This document shows, piece by piece, positions 25,468 to 31,049 of a stretch of DNA of 32,269 bases; the stretch's first letter is position 1, and each line of letters begins with the position of its first letter. Below the pieces are notes generated by a model. That model searched no databases. It was not told the DNA's origin and saw only the letters and a list, made by a program, of their open reading frames with translations. This stretch comes from Candidatus Komeilibacteria bacterium CG_4_10_14_0_8_um_filter_37_78 (GTDB taxonomy: Bacteria > Patescibacteriota > Patescibacteriia > UBA1558): assembly GCA_002785295.1 (NCBI GenBank), contig PFMC01000070.1, positions 1-32,269 of the forward strand, in the 5' to 3' direction. The translations under genes and the position numbers were made by a program.

Positions 25468-25778
25468 TTCACTTGGATTAAATCGTGATCACGAAGATAT
25501 TGGATAACATTGAGATCAGTACCATTGGCTGGCGTGATAGTGCAATGCCAACCTTTGTCTGTCGTCAGGACATGGACTTTGATGTATTTGCCATGCAAGC
25601 CACAGTTAACGATTCGAGCAAAATGTAACATCGCGTTGTGGCTTGGTGTTTCGCCAAGAGGGTCAAGATTGATATCAGGGACTCGCTGGTCGTGTGAAAG
25701 TTGGATAAAGCCAGAAGCGATGATAGTCGGATTAATGCGACAGTTTATTTCGTGATCGATAGTAGTGATTGAGCTCAC
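25464..25778 (-). CDS. Unknown 104-aa protein, convergent between the two comEC parts
   Basis: GTG start at 25778 with a strong SD (AAGGAGG four bases upstream on the minus strand) and its own promoter. The 3' end overlaps the comEC stop by four bases. Seen in the protein: no signal or transmembrane helix, scattered His and Cys, mixed alpha/beta pattern, 'GLHGKYIKVHVLTTDKGWHCTITPANG' region and a C-terminal 'QYLRDHDLI'. I do not recognise a family. Its coding style (good SD, GTG start, more GC in the gene) differs from the flanking comEC genes, which suggests it was inserted there. Confidence 0.65.
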   Translation of the reverse strand: MSSITTIDHEINCRINPTIIASGFIQLSHDQRVPDINLDPLGETPSHNAMLHFARIVNCGLHGKYIKVHVLTTDKGWHCTITPANGTDLNVIQYLRDHDLIQVN

Positions 25779-25830
25779 TAGTCCTCCTTATTCGGTTAGT
25801 TGTTGAATGTACAAATAATATTCATTTCCT

Positions 25831-25859
25831 AATTTACCAGTAAGTCGTACAAATGTCAA
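25831..25859 (-). promoter_or_regulatory. Promoter for the minus-strand 104-aa gene
   Basis: On the minus strand TTGACA (plus 25854-25859) and TAAATT (plus 25831-25836) are 17 bases apart. Transcription would start near 25824. The -35 overlaps the ATG of the MBL gene on the other strand. Confidence 0.65.
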
Positions 25860-26767
25860 TAGGTATAAAAAAAATGATTAAATATGCTAGTTTATTCGCG
25901 ATGATTATCATTAGCTTGCTTTTTTATTATCAGTTAGAACAGAACGATCAAGTAGCGAAAGTTGTCTTTTTTGATGTTGGGCAAGGAGATGCAATCTTGA
26001 TTACCACGCCAGCTAAAAAGACTATTTTGATTGATGGCGGTCCAGATAATGCTTGGTTGCCACAGCTCGGCGAACAATTACCATTTTATCAAAGAAAGAT
26101 TGATTTGATGATTTTGACCCATGCTCATGCTGATCATGTTGTTGGCTTAGTAGAAGTATTGAAAAGATATCGGGTTGATTTGATTCTTTATCCAGGTTCA
26201 ATTGATTATGATTCAACGCCATATTTAGAATGGTTAAAAGTGATTGAGGAAAATTCTTTAAATTTACAAACTACTAAACAAGGGGATTATTATGATTTTA
26301 ATGATCATAGCTTTTTATTAACTCTTTATCCTTTAATTGAATATAATGGTCAGAAAGTTGATGATGTGAATAATACTTCGGTCATTAATCAGTATTGTTT
26401 TCTTGAAATATGTTTTCTCTTGACTGGCGACGCTACTGCTGAGTCTGAAGTCGAGATGATTGCTAGCGGACAGGATATGCATTCAGAAGTATTAAAGGTG
26501 GGGCATCATGGTAGTCATTATTCAAGTACAGAAGAATTTTTAGCAGCTGTAGCTCCTCAGGAAGCTATTATCCAAGTTGGGCAGGATAATAGTTTCAATC
26601 ATCCTCACCCTCGGACACTGAAAAAACTGATTAGGATGAACATCAAAATTAGACGAACCGACCAAGATGGGATGATCATTTTCTATACGGATGGGCAAAA
26701 TTATTGGCTTGAGCCCACCTTGTCAGACAGTCCTTTATCGGCTATAATGGACTTAATTAAGAAATAA
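25853..26767 (+). CDS. ComEC-type metallo-beta-lactamase-fold protein
   Basis: 304 aa. One N-terminal hydrophobic segment (about 11-26) is followed by an MBL-fold domain: 'VFFDVGQGDAILI', 'ILIDGGPD', the metal-binding HAHADH at residues 90-95, 'FLLTGDA', and 'VLKVGHHGSHYSS'. This is the signature of the ComEC C-terminal domain (ComA/Rec2-like), thought to degrade the non-transported DNA strand or process it outside the membrane. Placed after a ComEC that lacks this domain, it is most simply its separate partner. The start is ATG 25853, and a second in-frame ATG at 25874 would also keep the hydrophobic segment. No SD. Confidence 0.88.
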   Translation: MSIGIKKMIKYASLFAMIIISLLFYYQLEQNDQVAKVVFFDVGQGDAILITTPAKKTILIDGGPDNAWLPQLGEQLPFYQRKIDLMILTHAHADHVVGLVEVLKRYRVDLILYPGSIDYDSTPYLEWLKVIEENSLNLQTTKQGDYYDFNDHSFLLTLYPLIEYNGQKVDDVNNTSVINQYCFLEICFLLTGDATAESEVEMIASGQDMHSEVLKVGHHGSHYSSTEEFLAAVAPQEAIIQVGQDNSFNHPHPRTLKKLIRMNIKIRRTDQDGMIIFYTDGQNYWLEPTLSDSPLSAIMDLIKK

Positions 26768-26772
26768 TAACC

Positions 26773-27150
26773 ATGGTAATGGCCAAAAAAATATTGATTA
26801 TGGAGGATGAGGATACTTTAGCTAATATGTATAAGTTGAAGTTTGAGAAGTCTGGTTATCAGGTTATTTTAGCTGATAATGGCGAGGCGGGATTAGTATT
26901 GGTCAAAGAAGAAAAGCCAGATTTGGTTTTGCTTGATATTATCATGCCGAAGATTGATGGTTTTGTAGTTTTAGAGAGAATGAAGCAGGATCAAGAGATC
27001 AAAAATATTCCTGTTTTTATGTTGACCAATTTAGGACAAGCAGAAGATATAGAAAAGGGGAAAGACCTTGGTGCTAATGGTTATTATGTTAAAGCCAATT
27101 TAACACCCGGTGAACTTGTTATTAAGATTAATCAATTTTTTAAGATATAA
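26773..27150 (+). CDS. Single-domain response regulator (CheY-like receiver)
   Basis: 125 aa, or 123 from the second ATG at 26779. It is a receiver domain only, with no output domain. Numbered from MAKK: acidic pocket Glu9-Asp10-Glu11-Asp12, phospho-acceptor Asp53 in 'LVLLDIIMPKIDG', Thr in 'FMLTNLG', and Lys in 'GYYVKANL'. No partner histidine kinase is in the window. Single-domain receivers typically regulate by protein contact. It lies five bases after the MBL gene and nine bases before the kinase-like gene, so all three may share a transcript. Confidence 0.92.
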   Translation: MVMAKKILIMEDEDTLANMYKLKFEKSGYQVILADNGEAGLVLVKEEKPDLVLLDIIMPKIDGFVVLERMKQDQEIKNIPVFMLTNLGQAEDIEKGKDLGANGYYVKANLTPGELVIKINQFFKI

Positions 27151-27158
27151 TTATCACT

Positions 27159-28247
27159 ATGAAAAAGTACAAAGAAGAAAACCCAATAGCACTAACTAAG
27201 ACTGTGGTTGATGGTTTGACTACAAAATTTAATCTGTCACTTCTAGATGAGAGGGAGAAATATTTTGAAGCAAAAGTTGGTAAAGAGATAACGGAGTTAA
27301 AAAAATATTTTGAAAATAACACATTTATTGCTTATTGGATGGGCAAAAAAAATTCTGGTAAAGGCACATACTCTAAATTTATGGTGGAAATATTTGGTAA
27401 GGACAGGATAGCTCATGTATCAGTTGGCGATGTGGTAAGGAGTGCCCATACAGATATGGCTGATGAGGATAAGAAAAAAGAGTTATTAGATTATTTATCT
27501 GTTCATTATCGTGGTTATATTTCGCTCGATCAAGCAATAGATGCTTTGTTGGGAAGAAATACTGCTTCATTATTGCCTTCTGAGTTTATTTTGGCATTGA
27601 TCAAGAGAGAAATTGATAAGACGCCAAAGAAGATCATTTTTATAGACGGCTTTCCTAGGGAGTTAGATCAAGTATCATATACTTTGTTTTTACGAGATTT
27701 GATTGACTATCGTAAGGATCCAGATGTTTTCATTGCTATTGATATTCCAGAATTTGTGATAGATGAACGAATGAAAAATAGAGTAGTTTGTCCAGAATGT
27801 CATACACCTAGAAGTTTGAAGCTATTAACGACGCCTGAGGTGGGTTATGATCAAGAAAAGAAAGAGTTTTATTTGATCTGTGACAATCCAAAATGTAATA
27901 ATGTGCGCATGGGGTCAAAAGAGGGTGACAATGCTGGTATTGAATCAATACGTGATAGATTAGAATTGGATGAAAAGCTGATTGAAACGGTTTTTTCTTT
28001 GCATGGTGTACCAAAGATTTTATTGAGAAATTCTATACCAACAAAAGACGTTAATGGTTTGGTGGATGATTATGAAATCACGCCAGAATATAGCTATCAA
28101 CTCAATCCAGATAATAGTGTCAAAACAATAGAGAGTGAGTGGATCATTAAGGATGATGAGGGTCAGGATGCTTATAGTCTATTAGCACCAGCAGTGGTTG
28201 TCTCTCTAATTAAGCAACTCCACACATTATTCCTCAAAGATAGTTAG
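27159..28247 (+). CDS. Adenylate-kinase-like nucleoside monophosphate kinase, extended
   Basis: 362 aa, far longer than adenylate kinase (about 210-220). An N-terminal helical extension (1-55) precedes a P-loop at 62-70 ('GKKNSGKGT'), then 'IAHVSVGDVVRSA', a long lid/insertion, 'IFIDGFPRELDQ' (163-167 DGFPR), 'VVCPECHTPR' with 'CDNPKC' giving a Cys4 zinc site (211, 214, 241, 246), and 'IRDRLELDEKLIE'. The C-terminal tail (about 300-362) is unfamiliar. The role is probably phosphate transfer between nucleotides, and the exact substrate is unknown. Similar extended forms occur in Patescibacteria. It is followed by a terminator. Confidence 0.8.
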   Translation: MKKYKEENPIALTKTVVDGLTTKFNLSLLDEREKYFEAKVGKEITELKKYFENNTFIAYWMGKKNSGKGTYSKFMVEIFGKDRIAHVSVGDVVRSAHTDMADEDKKKELLDYLSVHYRGYISLDQAIDALLGRNTASLLPSEFILALIKREIDKTPKKIIFIDGFPRELDQVSYTLFLRDLIDYRKDPDVFIAIDIPEFVIDERMKNRVVCPECHTPRSLKLLTTPEVGYDQEKKEFYLICDNPKCNNVRMGSKEGDNAGIESIRDRLELDEKLIETVFSLHGVPKILLRNSIPTKDVNGLVDDYEITPEYSYQLNPDNSVKTIESEWIIKDDEGQDAYSLLAPAVVVSLIKQLHTLFLKDS

Positions 28248-28270
28248 TCTATAATTTAACTGTTATATCA

Positions 28271-28301
28271 AAATCCCGTTGCGTCTGACACAGCGGGATT
28301 T
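28271..28301 (+). terminator. Terminator after the adenylate-kinase-like gene
   Basis: AAATCCCGTTG (28271-28281) pairs with CAGCGGGATTT (28291-28301) in an 11-bp stem with one G-U pair and a 9-base loop. Only a broken T tract follows (GACTTTATTG), so efficiency may be moderate. Confidence 0.65.
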
Positions 28302-28327
28302 GACTTTATTGTTTGGATTGTTATACC
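28300..28327 (+). promoter_or_regulatory. Promoter for the 28.3-kb small RNA/ORF
   Basis: TTGACT (28300-28305) and TATACC (28322-28327) are 16 bases apart. The predicted start near 28334 coincides with the first base pairs of the long stem described next. Confidence 0.5.
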
Positions 28328-28345
28328 GGGAATAGGTATAAATAT

Positions 28346-28447
28346 ATGACAGACATTTGTTTCACAACCTGGATGAAGTCTGATCACCGTAATGAGTCAA
28401 ATTACGGTACTTTTGGTTGTGGACTAATGGCTAATATTTATATCTGA
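28346..28447 (+). CDS. Possible 33-aa micro-ORF inside the structured element
   Basis: ATG 28346 to TGA 28445-28447 encodes a 33-residue peptide (begins MTDICFTTWMKSDHRNES, two Cys). The only SD-like sequence is a weak AGG nine bases upstream. The ORF fills almost exactly the paired region, so the open frame may be chance. Listed as an alternative to the RNA call. Confidence 0.25.
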   Translation: MTDICFTTWMKSDHRNESNYGTFGCGLMANIYI

Positions 28448-28480
28448 TAATAATCACAAAAACTATATTATTGATATGGA

Positions 28481-28514
28481 AATTAGCCTGAAATAGGGCT
28501 AATTCTTTATTTTT
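28481..28514 (+). terminator. Intrinsic terminator
   Basis: AATTAGCC (28481-28488), loop TGAAATAG, GGCTAATT (28497-28504), then CTTTATTTTT. It ends the candidate RNA transcript. Confidence 0.8.
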
Positions 28515-28610
28515 ACGGGGTCTTACGAGCTAGATTGAGGAATCTTGCCAACGAAGAATCGGTGAAAAAAATATAGTAATATTATTTTTATAAAAAAGGA
28601 CGCAAATTGA

Positions 28611-28660
28611 GACAGTTAGTCTTTACCCAGCTAAGCTGGGTTTGATAGGTAAAAACTGTC
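28611..28660 (+). promoter_or_regulatory. Hairpin leader upstream of the micro-protein operon
   Basis: GACAGTT (28611-28617) pairs with AACTGTC (28654-28660). Inside, ACCCAGC (28625-28631), loop TAA and GCTGGGT (28635-28641) form a second stem. TTTACC (28622-28627) and GGTAAA (28648-28653) form a competing pairing, so two folds are possible. No T tract follows. It lies about 80 bases before the first minigene and may be a regulatory leader. No convincing promoter was seen between 28515 and 28610, where the sequence is otherwise AT-rich with an AGATT-GAGG-AATCT hairpin. Confidence 0.45.
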
Positions 28661-28740
28661 CTAATATCCTCATGTCTTCAGATTGACCAAAATGGCCATT
28701 GCACCTTTTTGTATCCTAACAAATGGAGATAGGAAAATCA

Positions 28741-28770
28741 ATGAACATTAACAAAAAGGAGAACATATGA
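28741..28770 (+). CDS. 9-aa leader minigene (MNINKKENI)
   Basis: ATG 28741 to TGA 28768-28770 encodes nine residues. AGGA six bases upstream gives a usable SD. Its stop overlaps the start of the next small ORF (ATGA), and the SD of that ORF lies inside this minigene. This is a typical translational-coupling layout. Confidence 0.35.
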   Translation: MNINKKENI

Positions 28771-28853
28771 AACAAAAAGTCACCACTGTATTTATTAGTT
28801 ACAACAAAATCACTGGCTATCTGTCTGGTTGGTACCCTCAGGGTGGGTCTTGA
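28767..28853 (+). CDS. 28-aa micro-protein, unknown
   Basis: ATG 28767 to TGA 28851-28853. A strong SD, AAAAAGGAG, ends five bases upstream. The peptide begins MKQKVTTVFISYNKITGY and ends with an aromatic/Gly-rich tail (SGWYPQGGS). There is no Cys, no clear signal and no known family. A hairpin (ACCC-TCA-GGGT) overlaps its 3' end, and the -35 of the next promoter overlaps its stop codon. Confidence 0.45.
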   Translation: MKQKVTTVFISYNKITGYLSGWYPQGGS

Positions 28854-28879
28854 CAAAATGATGAAAATAACCGTACAAT
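28850..28879 (+). promoter_or_regulatory. Promoter for the CxC micro-protein operon
   Basis: TTGACA (28850-28855) and TACAAT (28874-28879) are 18 bases apart. It drives the genes from 28939 to 29628, which end at a strong terminator. Confidence 0.7.
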
Positions 28880-28938
28880 ATGCTATCCTATAAATGAAAG
28901 AACTTTAACATAAAGTCATTTTACCAAGGAGGTATAAA

Positions 28939-29073
28939 ATGAAGAACACATTCATGTTAATAGTCATTCTTTTGACTAGTATGGTAATGGGTCAGTGGCC
29001 AGTTTTATCACGGCGAAGTTTCGGTACAACACGTGAAACAGTATGTCGTGTATGCAGGTTTGAATGCACTTAA
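28939..29073 (+). CDS. 44-aa micro-protein with signal-like N-terminus
   Basis: ATG 28939 with a perfect SD (AAGGAGG, six bases upstream), the strongest in the window. Residues 4-18 are hydrophobic ('TFMLIVILLTSMVMG'), like a signal peptide or short anchor. The tail has three Cys (36, 39, 43). Its last 41 bases overlap the next ORF in another frame, so translation of this peptide probably delivers ribosomes to the GTG at 29033. It could be a real exported peptide or mainly a coupling leader. Confidence 0.5.
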   Translation: MKNTFMLIVILLTSMVMGQWPVLSRRSFGTTRETVCRVCRFECT

Positions 29074-29260
29074 TCAAGCTATTGCCATGGCGCGTAGCTT
29101 GCAAGTACAAGCAGACGTGCCAGTCACTGTAGTCTCTTGCGACTGTGAGCAAGATAAAAAAAAGAAAATGTTAGCTAATACAAATATCAAGCTGATTCCA
29201 TGTGAATGTGGTGGTCACAAAACCTTGGCCAAAATGGTAGCAGATGTTTTAGCTAATTAA
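29033..29260 (+). CDS. 75-aa protein with two CxC pairs
   Basis: GTG start with no SD, inside the preceding ORF. Residues 4-35 alternate strand-helix-strand ('YVVYAGLNALNQAIAMARSL', 'VPVTVVSCDC'). CDC at 36-38 and CECGGH at 57-62 form two CxC pairs 21 residues apart, with a nearby His. The pattern suggests a small alpha/beta fold with a metal or redox site. The family is not recognised. The next gene has its own SD 18 bases downstream. Confidence 0.6.
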   Translation: MKQYVVYAGLNALNQAIAMARSLQVQADVPVTVVSCDCEQDKKKKMLANTNIKLIPCECGGHKTLAKMVADVLAN

Positions 29261-29277
29261 ATAAGAAGGAGTTAGCA

Positions 29278-29481
29278 ATGTCTCAACAAGTAATGCCACC
29301 TGTCGAGGGTGGGGGATTTGATAGAGCCAGTGAGATCTTTGGTCAGATTGTTGTCTTTGATGAACATGCTCATCAGCAATATGATGCCAGACACTGCCAA
29401 GAAAGAGTGACAGATGCAGAGGTGCATTGCAATTGCTCTTTCAGTGAGTCTGAAGAGGCTCACTCAGCTTGTTTTCTATAG
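29278..29481 (+). CDS. 67-aa His/Cys-rich protein
   Basis: ATG 29278 with SD AAGGAG seven bases upstream. The N-terminal half is Gly/Pro-rich; residues 28-67 hold five His (30, 32, 39, 50, 62) and four Cys (40, 51, 53, 65), including HCNC at 50-53. No signal peptide or membrane helix. The residue composition suggests metal binding. It ends TAG, with the following SD overlapping the stop region. No family recognised. Confidence 0.6.
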   Translation: MSQQVMPPVEGGGFDRASEIFGQIVVFDEHAHQQYDARHCQERVTDAEVHCNCSFSESEEAHSACFL

Positions 29482-29487
29482 GAGGTT

Positions 29488-29628
29488 ATGATGACAAAAG
29501 AAAAAGATAAACCAATCGTCAAATGTGCTTGTCAAAAGCTAAAAGAAGCAATTAGAAAGTTTTATTTTGCAAGAGATAAAACTAATCCACAGGACAGAAC
29601 TAAGTGTCAATGTGGACTGAATCCCTAA
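29488..29628 (+). CDS. 46-aa basic protein with two CxC pairs
   Basis: ATG 29488 (or 29491) with SD GGAGG directly upstream. Lys/Arg-rich peptide with KCAC at 12-15 and KCQC at 39-42 separated by a basic helix-like stretch ('QKLKEAIRKFYFARDK'). The four Cys could hold one metal ion in a small zinc-knuckle-like fold, and the charge would suit nucleic acid binding. It is the last gene before the terminator at 29654. It is too short for most gene callers. No family recognised. Confidence 0.6.
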   Translation: MMTKEKDKPIVKCACQKLKEAIRKFYFARDKTNPQDRTKCQCGLNP

Positions 29629-29653
29629 TCTTAGCAAGTACGAATGATGAAAT

Positions 29654-29685
29654 AGGAAGTTGACAACAATTGTCAGCTTCCTTTT
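29654..29685 (+). terminator. Terminator of the CxC micro-protein operon
   Basis: AGGAAGTTGACA (29654-29665), loop ACAAT, TGTCAGCTTCCT (29671-29682), then TTT. A 12-bp stem with one G-U pair. Confidence 0.85.
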
Positions 29686-29687
29686 GA

Positions 29688-29716
29688 TTGACATTAAAAA
29701 GGTGTCTTTATATAAT
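29688..29716 (+). promoter_or_regulatory. Exact consensus promoter for a stable RNA
   Basis: TTGACA (29688-29693), 17 bases, TATAAT (29711-29716): an exact match to the sigma-70 consensus, the best in the window. The predicted start is near 29723. No ORF with an SD follows, which fits an abundant non-coding RNA. Confidence 0.85.
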
Positions 29717-29722
29717 GAAAGT

Positions 29723-29965
29723 GTTCTTATCATTGTTGTAGATTGAAGCTCTATAACCTTTGTATTAGGGAGTTTGCGTGAATTAGGATTGTGATTCTAG
29801 TTCTAAAGCACCCAGCGGCGATAGTTTTACAGGATTGAACGAGATACGGTTTTACTATATCTTATTTGATCTGTAATAACTGCCCGGTTGTTATTGTGGA
29901 ACTTCCAATCGAGAACTGCAATGGTAAGAACTTAAAATCGCCGAGCCAGGCTCGACGTTTTTATT
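29723..29965 (+). ncRNA. Candidate structured ncRNA, about 240 nt, rod-shaped
   Basis: The ends close on each other: GTTCTTATCATTG (29723-29735) pairs with CAATGGTAAGAAC (29919-29931). Inside lie GATTGAAG (29741-29748) with 29902-29910 (one bulge) and ATAACC (29753-29758) with GGTTGT (29886-29891). Further in are a 10-bp hairpin GAATTAGGAT-TGTG-ATTCTAGTTC (29780-29803), TTACAG-AT (29827-29835) with ATCTGTAA (29869-29876), and AGATA/TATCT within. The exact consensus promoter and a terminator frame it. The rod with internal loops recalls 6S RNA, but no 6S, SRP, tmRNA or RNase P signature motif was seen, so it is left unnamed. Confidence 0.65.
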
Positions 29966-29971
29966 TTATTT
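29940..29971 (+). terminator. Terminator of the 29.7-kb RNA
   Basis: CGAGC (29943-29947), loop CAG, GCTCG (29950-29954), extended by a CG/CG pair across one mismatch, followed by TTTTTATTTTATTTT. It ends before tRNA-Pro. Confidence 0.75.
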
Positions 29972-29991
29972 TGTTAAGCTTAATTTATTAG

Positions 29992-30069
29992 CAGGGTGTA
30001 GCTCAGTTGGCCTAGAGTGCCGGGCTGGGGGTCCGGAGATCGGAGGTTCAAATCCTCTCACCCTGACCA
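29992..30069 (+). tRNA. tRNA-Pro(GGG), CCA encoded
   Basis: Complete cloverleaf. The acceptor stem CAGGGTG (29992-29998) pairs with CACCCTG (30059-30065), followed by discriminator A and an encoded CCA (30067-30069). D stem GCTC/GAGT, anticodon stem CCGGG/TCCGG, anticodon loop CTGGGGG with anticodon GGG, T stem GGAGG/CCTCT with loop TTCAAAT. C1-G72 is the bacterial proline-tRNA identity pair. It reads CCC and CCU codons. Confidence 0.93.
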
Positions 30070-30085
30070 GTTTATTAGAAGTCAA

Positions 30086-30415
30086 ATGAAAGTTATCAAA
30101 TTTACAAATGATTTAATGTATAAAATAATCAAGGGCGAAAAAGATTTCACTTGGTGATTTTTTGATGATAAGGATCTTATTATTGATGATAATTTATTGT
30201 TAGTGAATAGTGACAATGGTCAAGAGTTTGCTAAAGCAGTTATTACTGGTATGGTGATTAAAGCTGTGCACGATTTAACTGAACTAGATATGAAAGATAA
30301 ATTTGAGAGTATCGAAGAGGTTTGTGAAATATTTTCAAATTATTATGGAAAGACTATTACACTTGATGACAGAGTTAAGATCATTAGATTTAGGGTTGAG
30401 GAAATACTTGTTTAG
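30086..30415 (+). pseudogene. ASCH/PUA-like RNA-binding protein, interrupted by in-frame TGA
   Basis: From ATG 30086 one frame runs to TAG 30413-30415 (109 codons) with a single TGA at 30155-30157 (codon 24). The N-terminal part 'MKVIKFTNDLMYKIIKGEKD' and 'FTW' continues after the stop as 'FFDDKDLIIDDNLLLVNSD', which is the usual ASCH-type start 'TWR-FDDKDL'. The stop stands where Arg is expected, one base from CGA. The rest (residues 38-109) remains open and looks coding. Since RF2 is present and TGA ends other genes here, this is most simply a recent nonsense mutation. A sequencing error or restart at GTG 30197 are alternatives. It starts 16 bases after tRNA-Pro. Confidence 0.7.
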
Positions 30416-30442
30416 TAATCAGAGTAAAATTATATAAAAAAT

Positions 30443-30778
30443 ATGGAAGAAATAAATTGGAATGAATTTGAAAAAATATTTTTAGCTGTTGGTACGATCA
30501 TCAAAGTTGAGGATTTTCCAGAAGCTAAAATTCCTGCTTACAAAGTCGAAGTAGATTTTGGTGAACACGGTATCAAGAAATCGAGTGCTCGAATCACAGA
30601 TTTATATACCAAAGAAGAGTTACTGGACAAACAGATCATTGGTGTGATTAATTTTCCGGTTAAACAAATTGGTCCTTTCCAATCCGAATTTTTATTAACT
30701 GGTTTCTATCGTGAAGATGGCAAGGTGGTGATGGCTATCCCAGAGAGACAAGTAAAGAATGGTAGTAAGTTGGGCTGA
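30443..30778 (+). CDS. csaA: CsaA-like tRNA-binding-domain protein
   Basis: 111 aa, a single OB-fold tRNA-binding domain as in CsaA, a dimeric protein reported to have chaperone and export-linked activity in Bacillus and to bind tRNA-like RNA. Seen: '[41 protein letters not shown]' core, '[26 protein letters not shown]' and '[12 protein letters not shown]' at the end, matching the family from end to end at normal length. No SD is visible. It starts 27 bases after the broken ASCH-like gene. Confidence 0.9.
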   Translation: MEEINWNEFEKIFLAVGTIIKVEDFPEAKIPAYKVEVDFGEHGIKKSSARITDLYTKEELLDKQIIGVINFPVKQIGPFQSEFLLTGFYREDGKVVMAIPERQVKNGSKLG

Positions 30779-30783
30779 TAGGT

Positions 30784-30810
30784 TTGACAAAAGTGTTTTC
30801 ATTTTATAAC
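30784..30810 (+). promoter_or_regulatory. Promoter for the 54-aa membrane protein
   Basis: TTGACA (30784-30789) is exact. TATAAC (30805-30810) follows at a short 15-base spacing. A TAACA-TTAG-TGTTA hairpin lies in the leader before the SD. Confidence 0.5.
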
Positions 30811-30852
30811 GTTCTAACATTAGTGTTATTTAAAAGCGATAAGGAGATAAAT

Positions 30853-31017
30853 ATGAGAGTACTGGCAATGGGCAGATTTATTTTATTTATGATCGGCATT
30901 GTCTTGCTGGCCATATTTATTTTGATCTGTTGCGTTTGGGGAGTGTTCTTATCAATTCTCATCGGTCTTATAATGTTCTGGGCTTATCGCTTGGGACACA
31001 AACATGTTGCACAATAA
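30853..31017 (+). CDS. 54-aa two-helix membrane micro-protein
   Basis: The start is ATG 30853, chosen for SD AAGGAG six bases upstream; the frame is open further up but without a start signal. Residues 7-26 and 28-46 are hydrophobic (with a CC pair at 24-25 between them), and the tail is 'RLGHKHVAQ'. It is probably a small inner-membrane hairpin protein. No family recognised. It is followed by a terminator shared with rpmB. Confidence 0.6.
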   Translation: MRVLAMGRFILFMIGIVLLAIFILICCVWGVFLSILIGLIMFWAYRLGHKHVAQ

Positions 31018-31021
31018 AAAA

Positions 31022-31049
31022 ACAGCCCTGTCGAATGACAGGGTGTTTT
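31022..31049. terminator. Bidirectional terminator between the micro-protein and rpmB
   Basis: CCCTGTC (31026-31032), loop GAAT, GACAGGG (31037-31043), with ACA/TGT extending the stem past a bulged G. TTTT follows on the plus strand and a run of seven T on the minus strand, so it serves both convergent genes. The last two bases overlap the rpmB stop codon. Confidence 0.85.

Larger units (their letters stand above)
28333..28514 (+). ncRNA. Candidate structured RNA, about 180 nt
   Basis: Bases 28333-28345 pair with 28434-28446 over 13 bp (two G-U). Inside, CACAACC (28363-28369) pairs with GGTTGTG (28415-28421), and ACCGTAAT (28386-28393) pairs with ATTACGGT (28401-28408). CAGAC (28350-28354) and GTCTG (28378-28382) could add a competing or pseudoknotted helix. 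It has a promoter directly upstream and a terminator at 28481-28514. It matches no RNA family I know. The same interval also holds a 33-codon ORF, so a coding role is not excluded. Confidence 0.45.

Noticed and set aside
30155-30157. TGA read as an amino acid (alternative code or selenocysteine)
   Set aside because: RF2 is intact in this window and several genes end with TGA. Arg, not Gly, Trp or Sec, is expected at the site.
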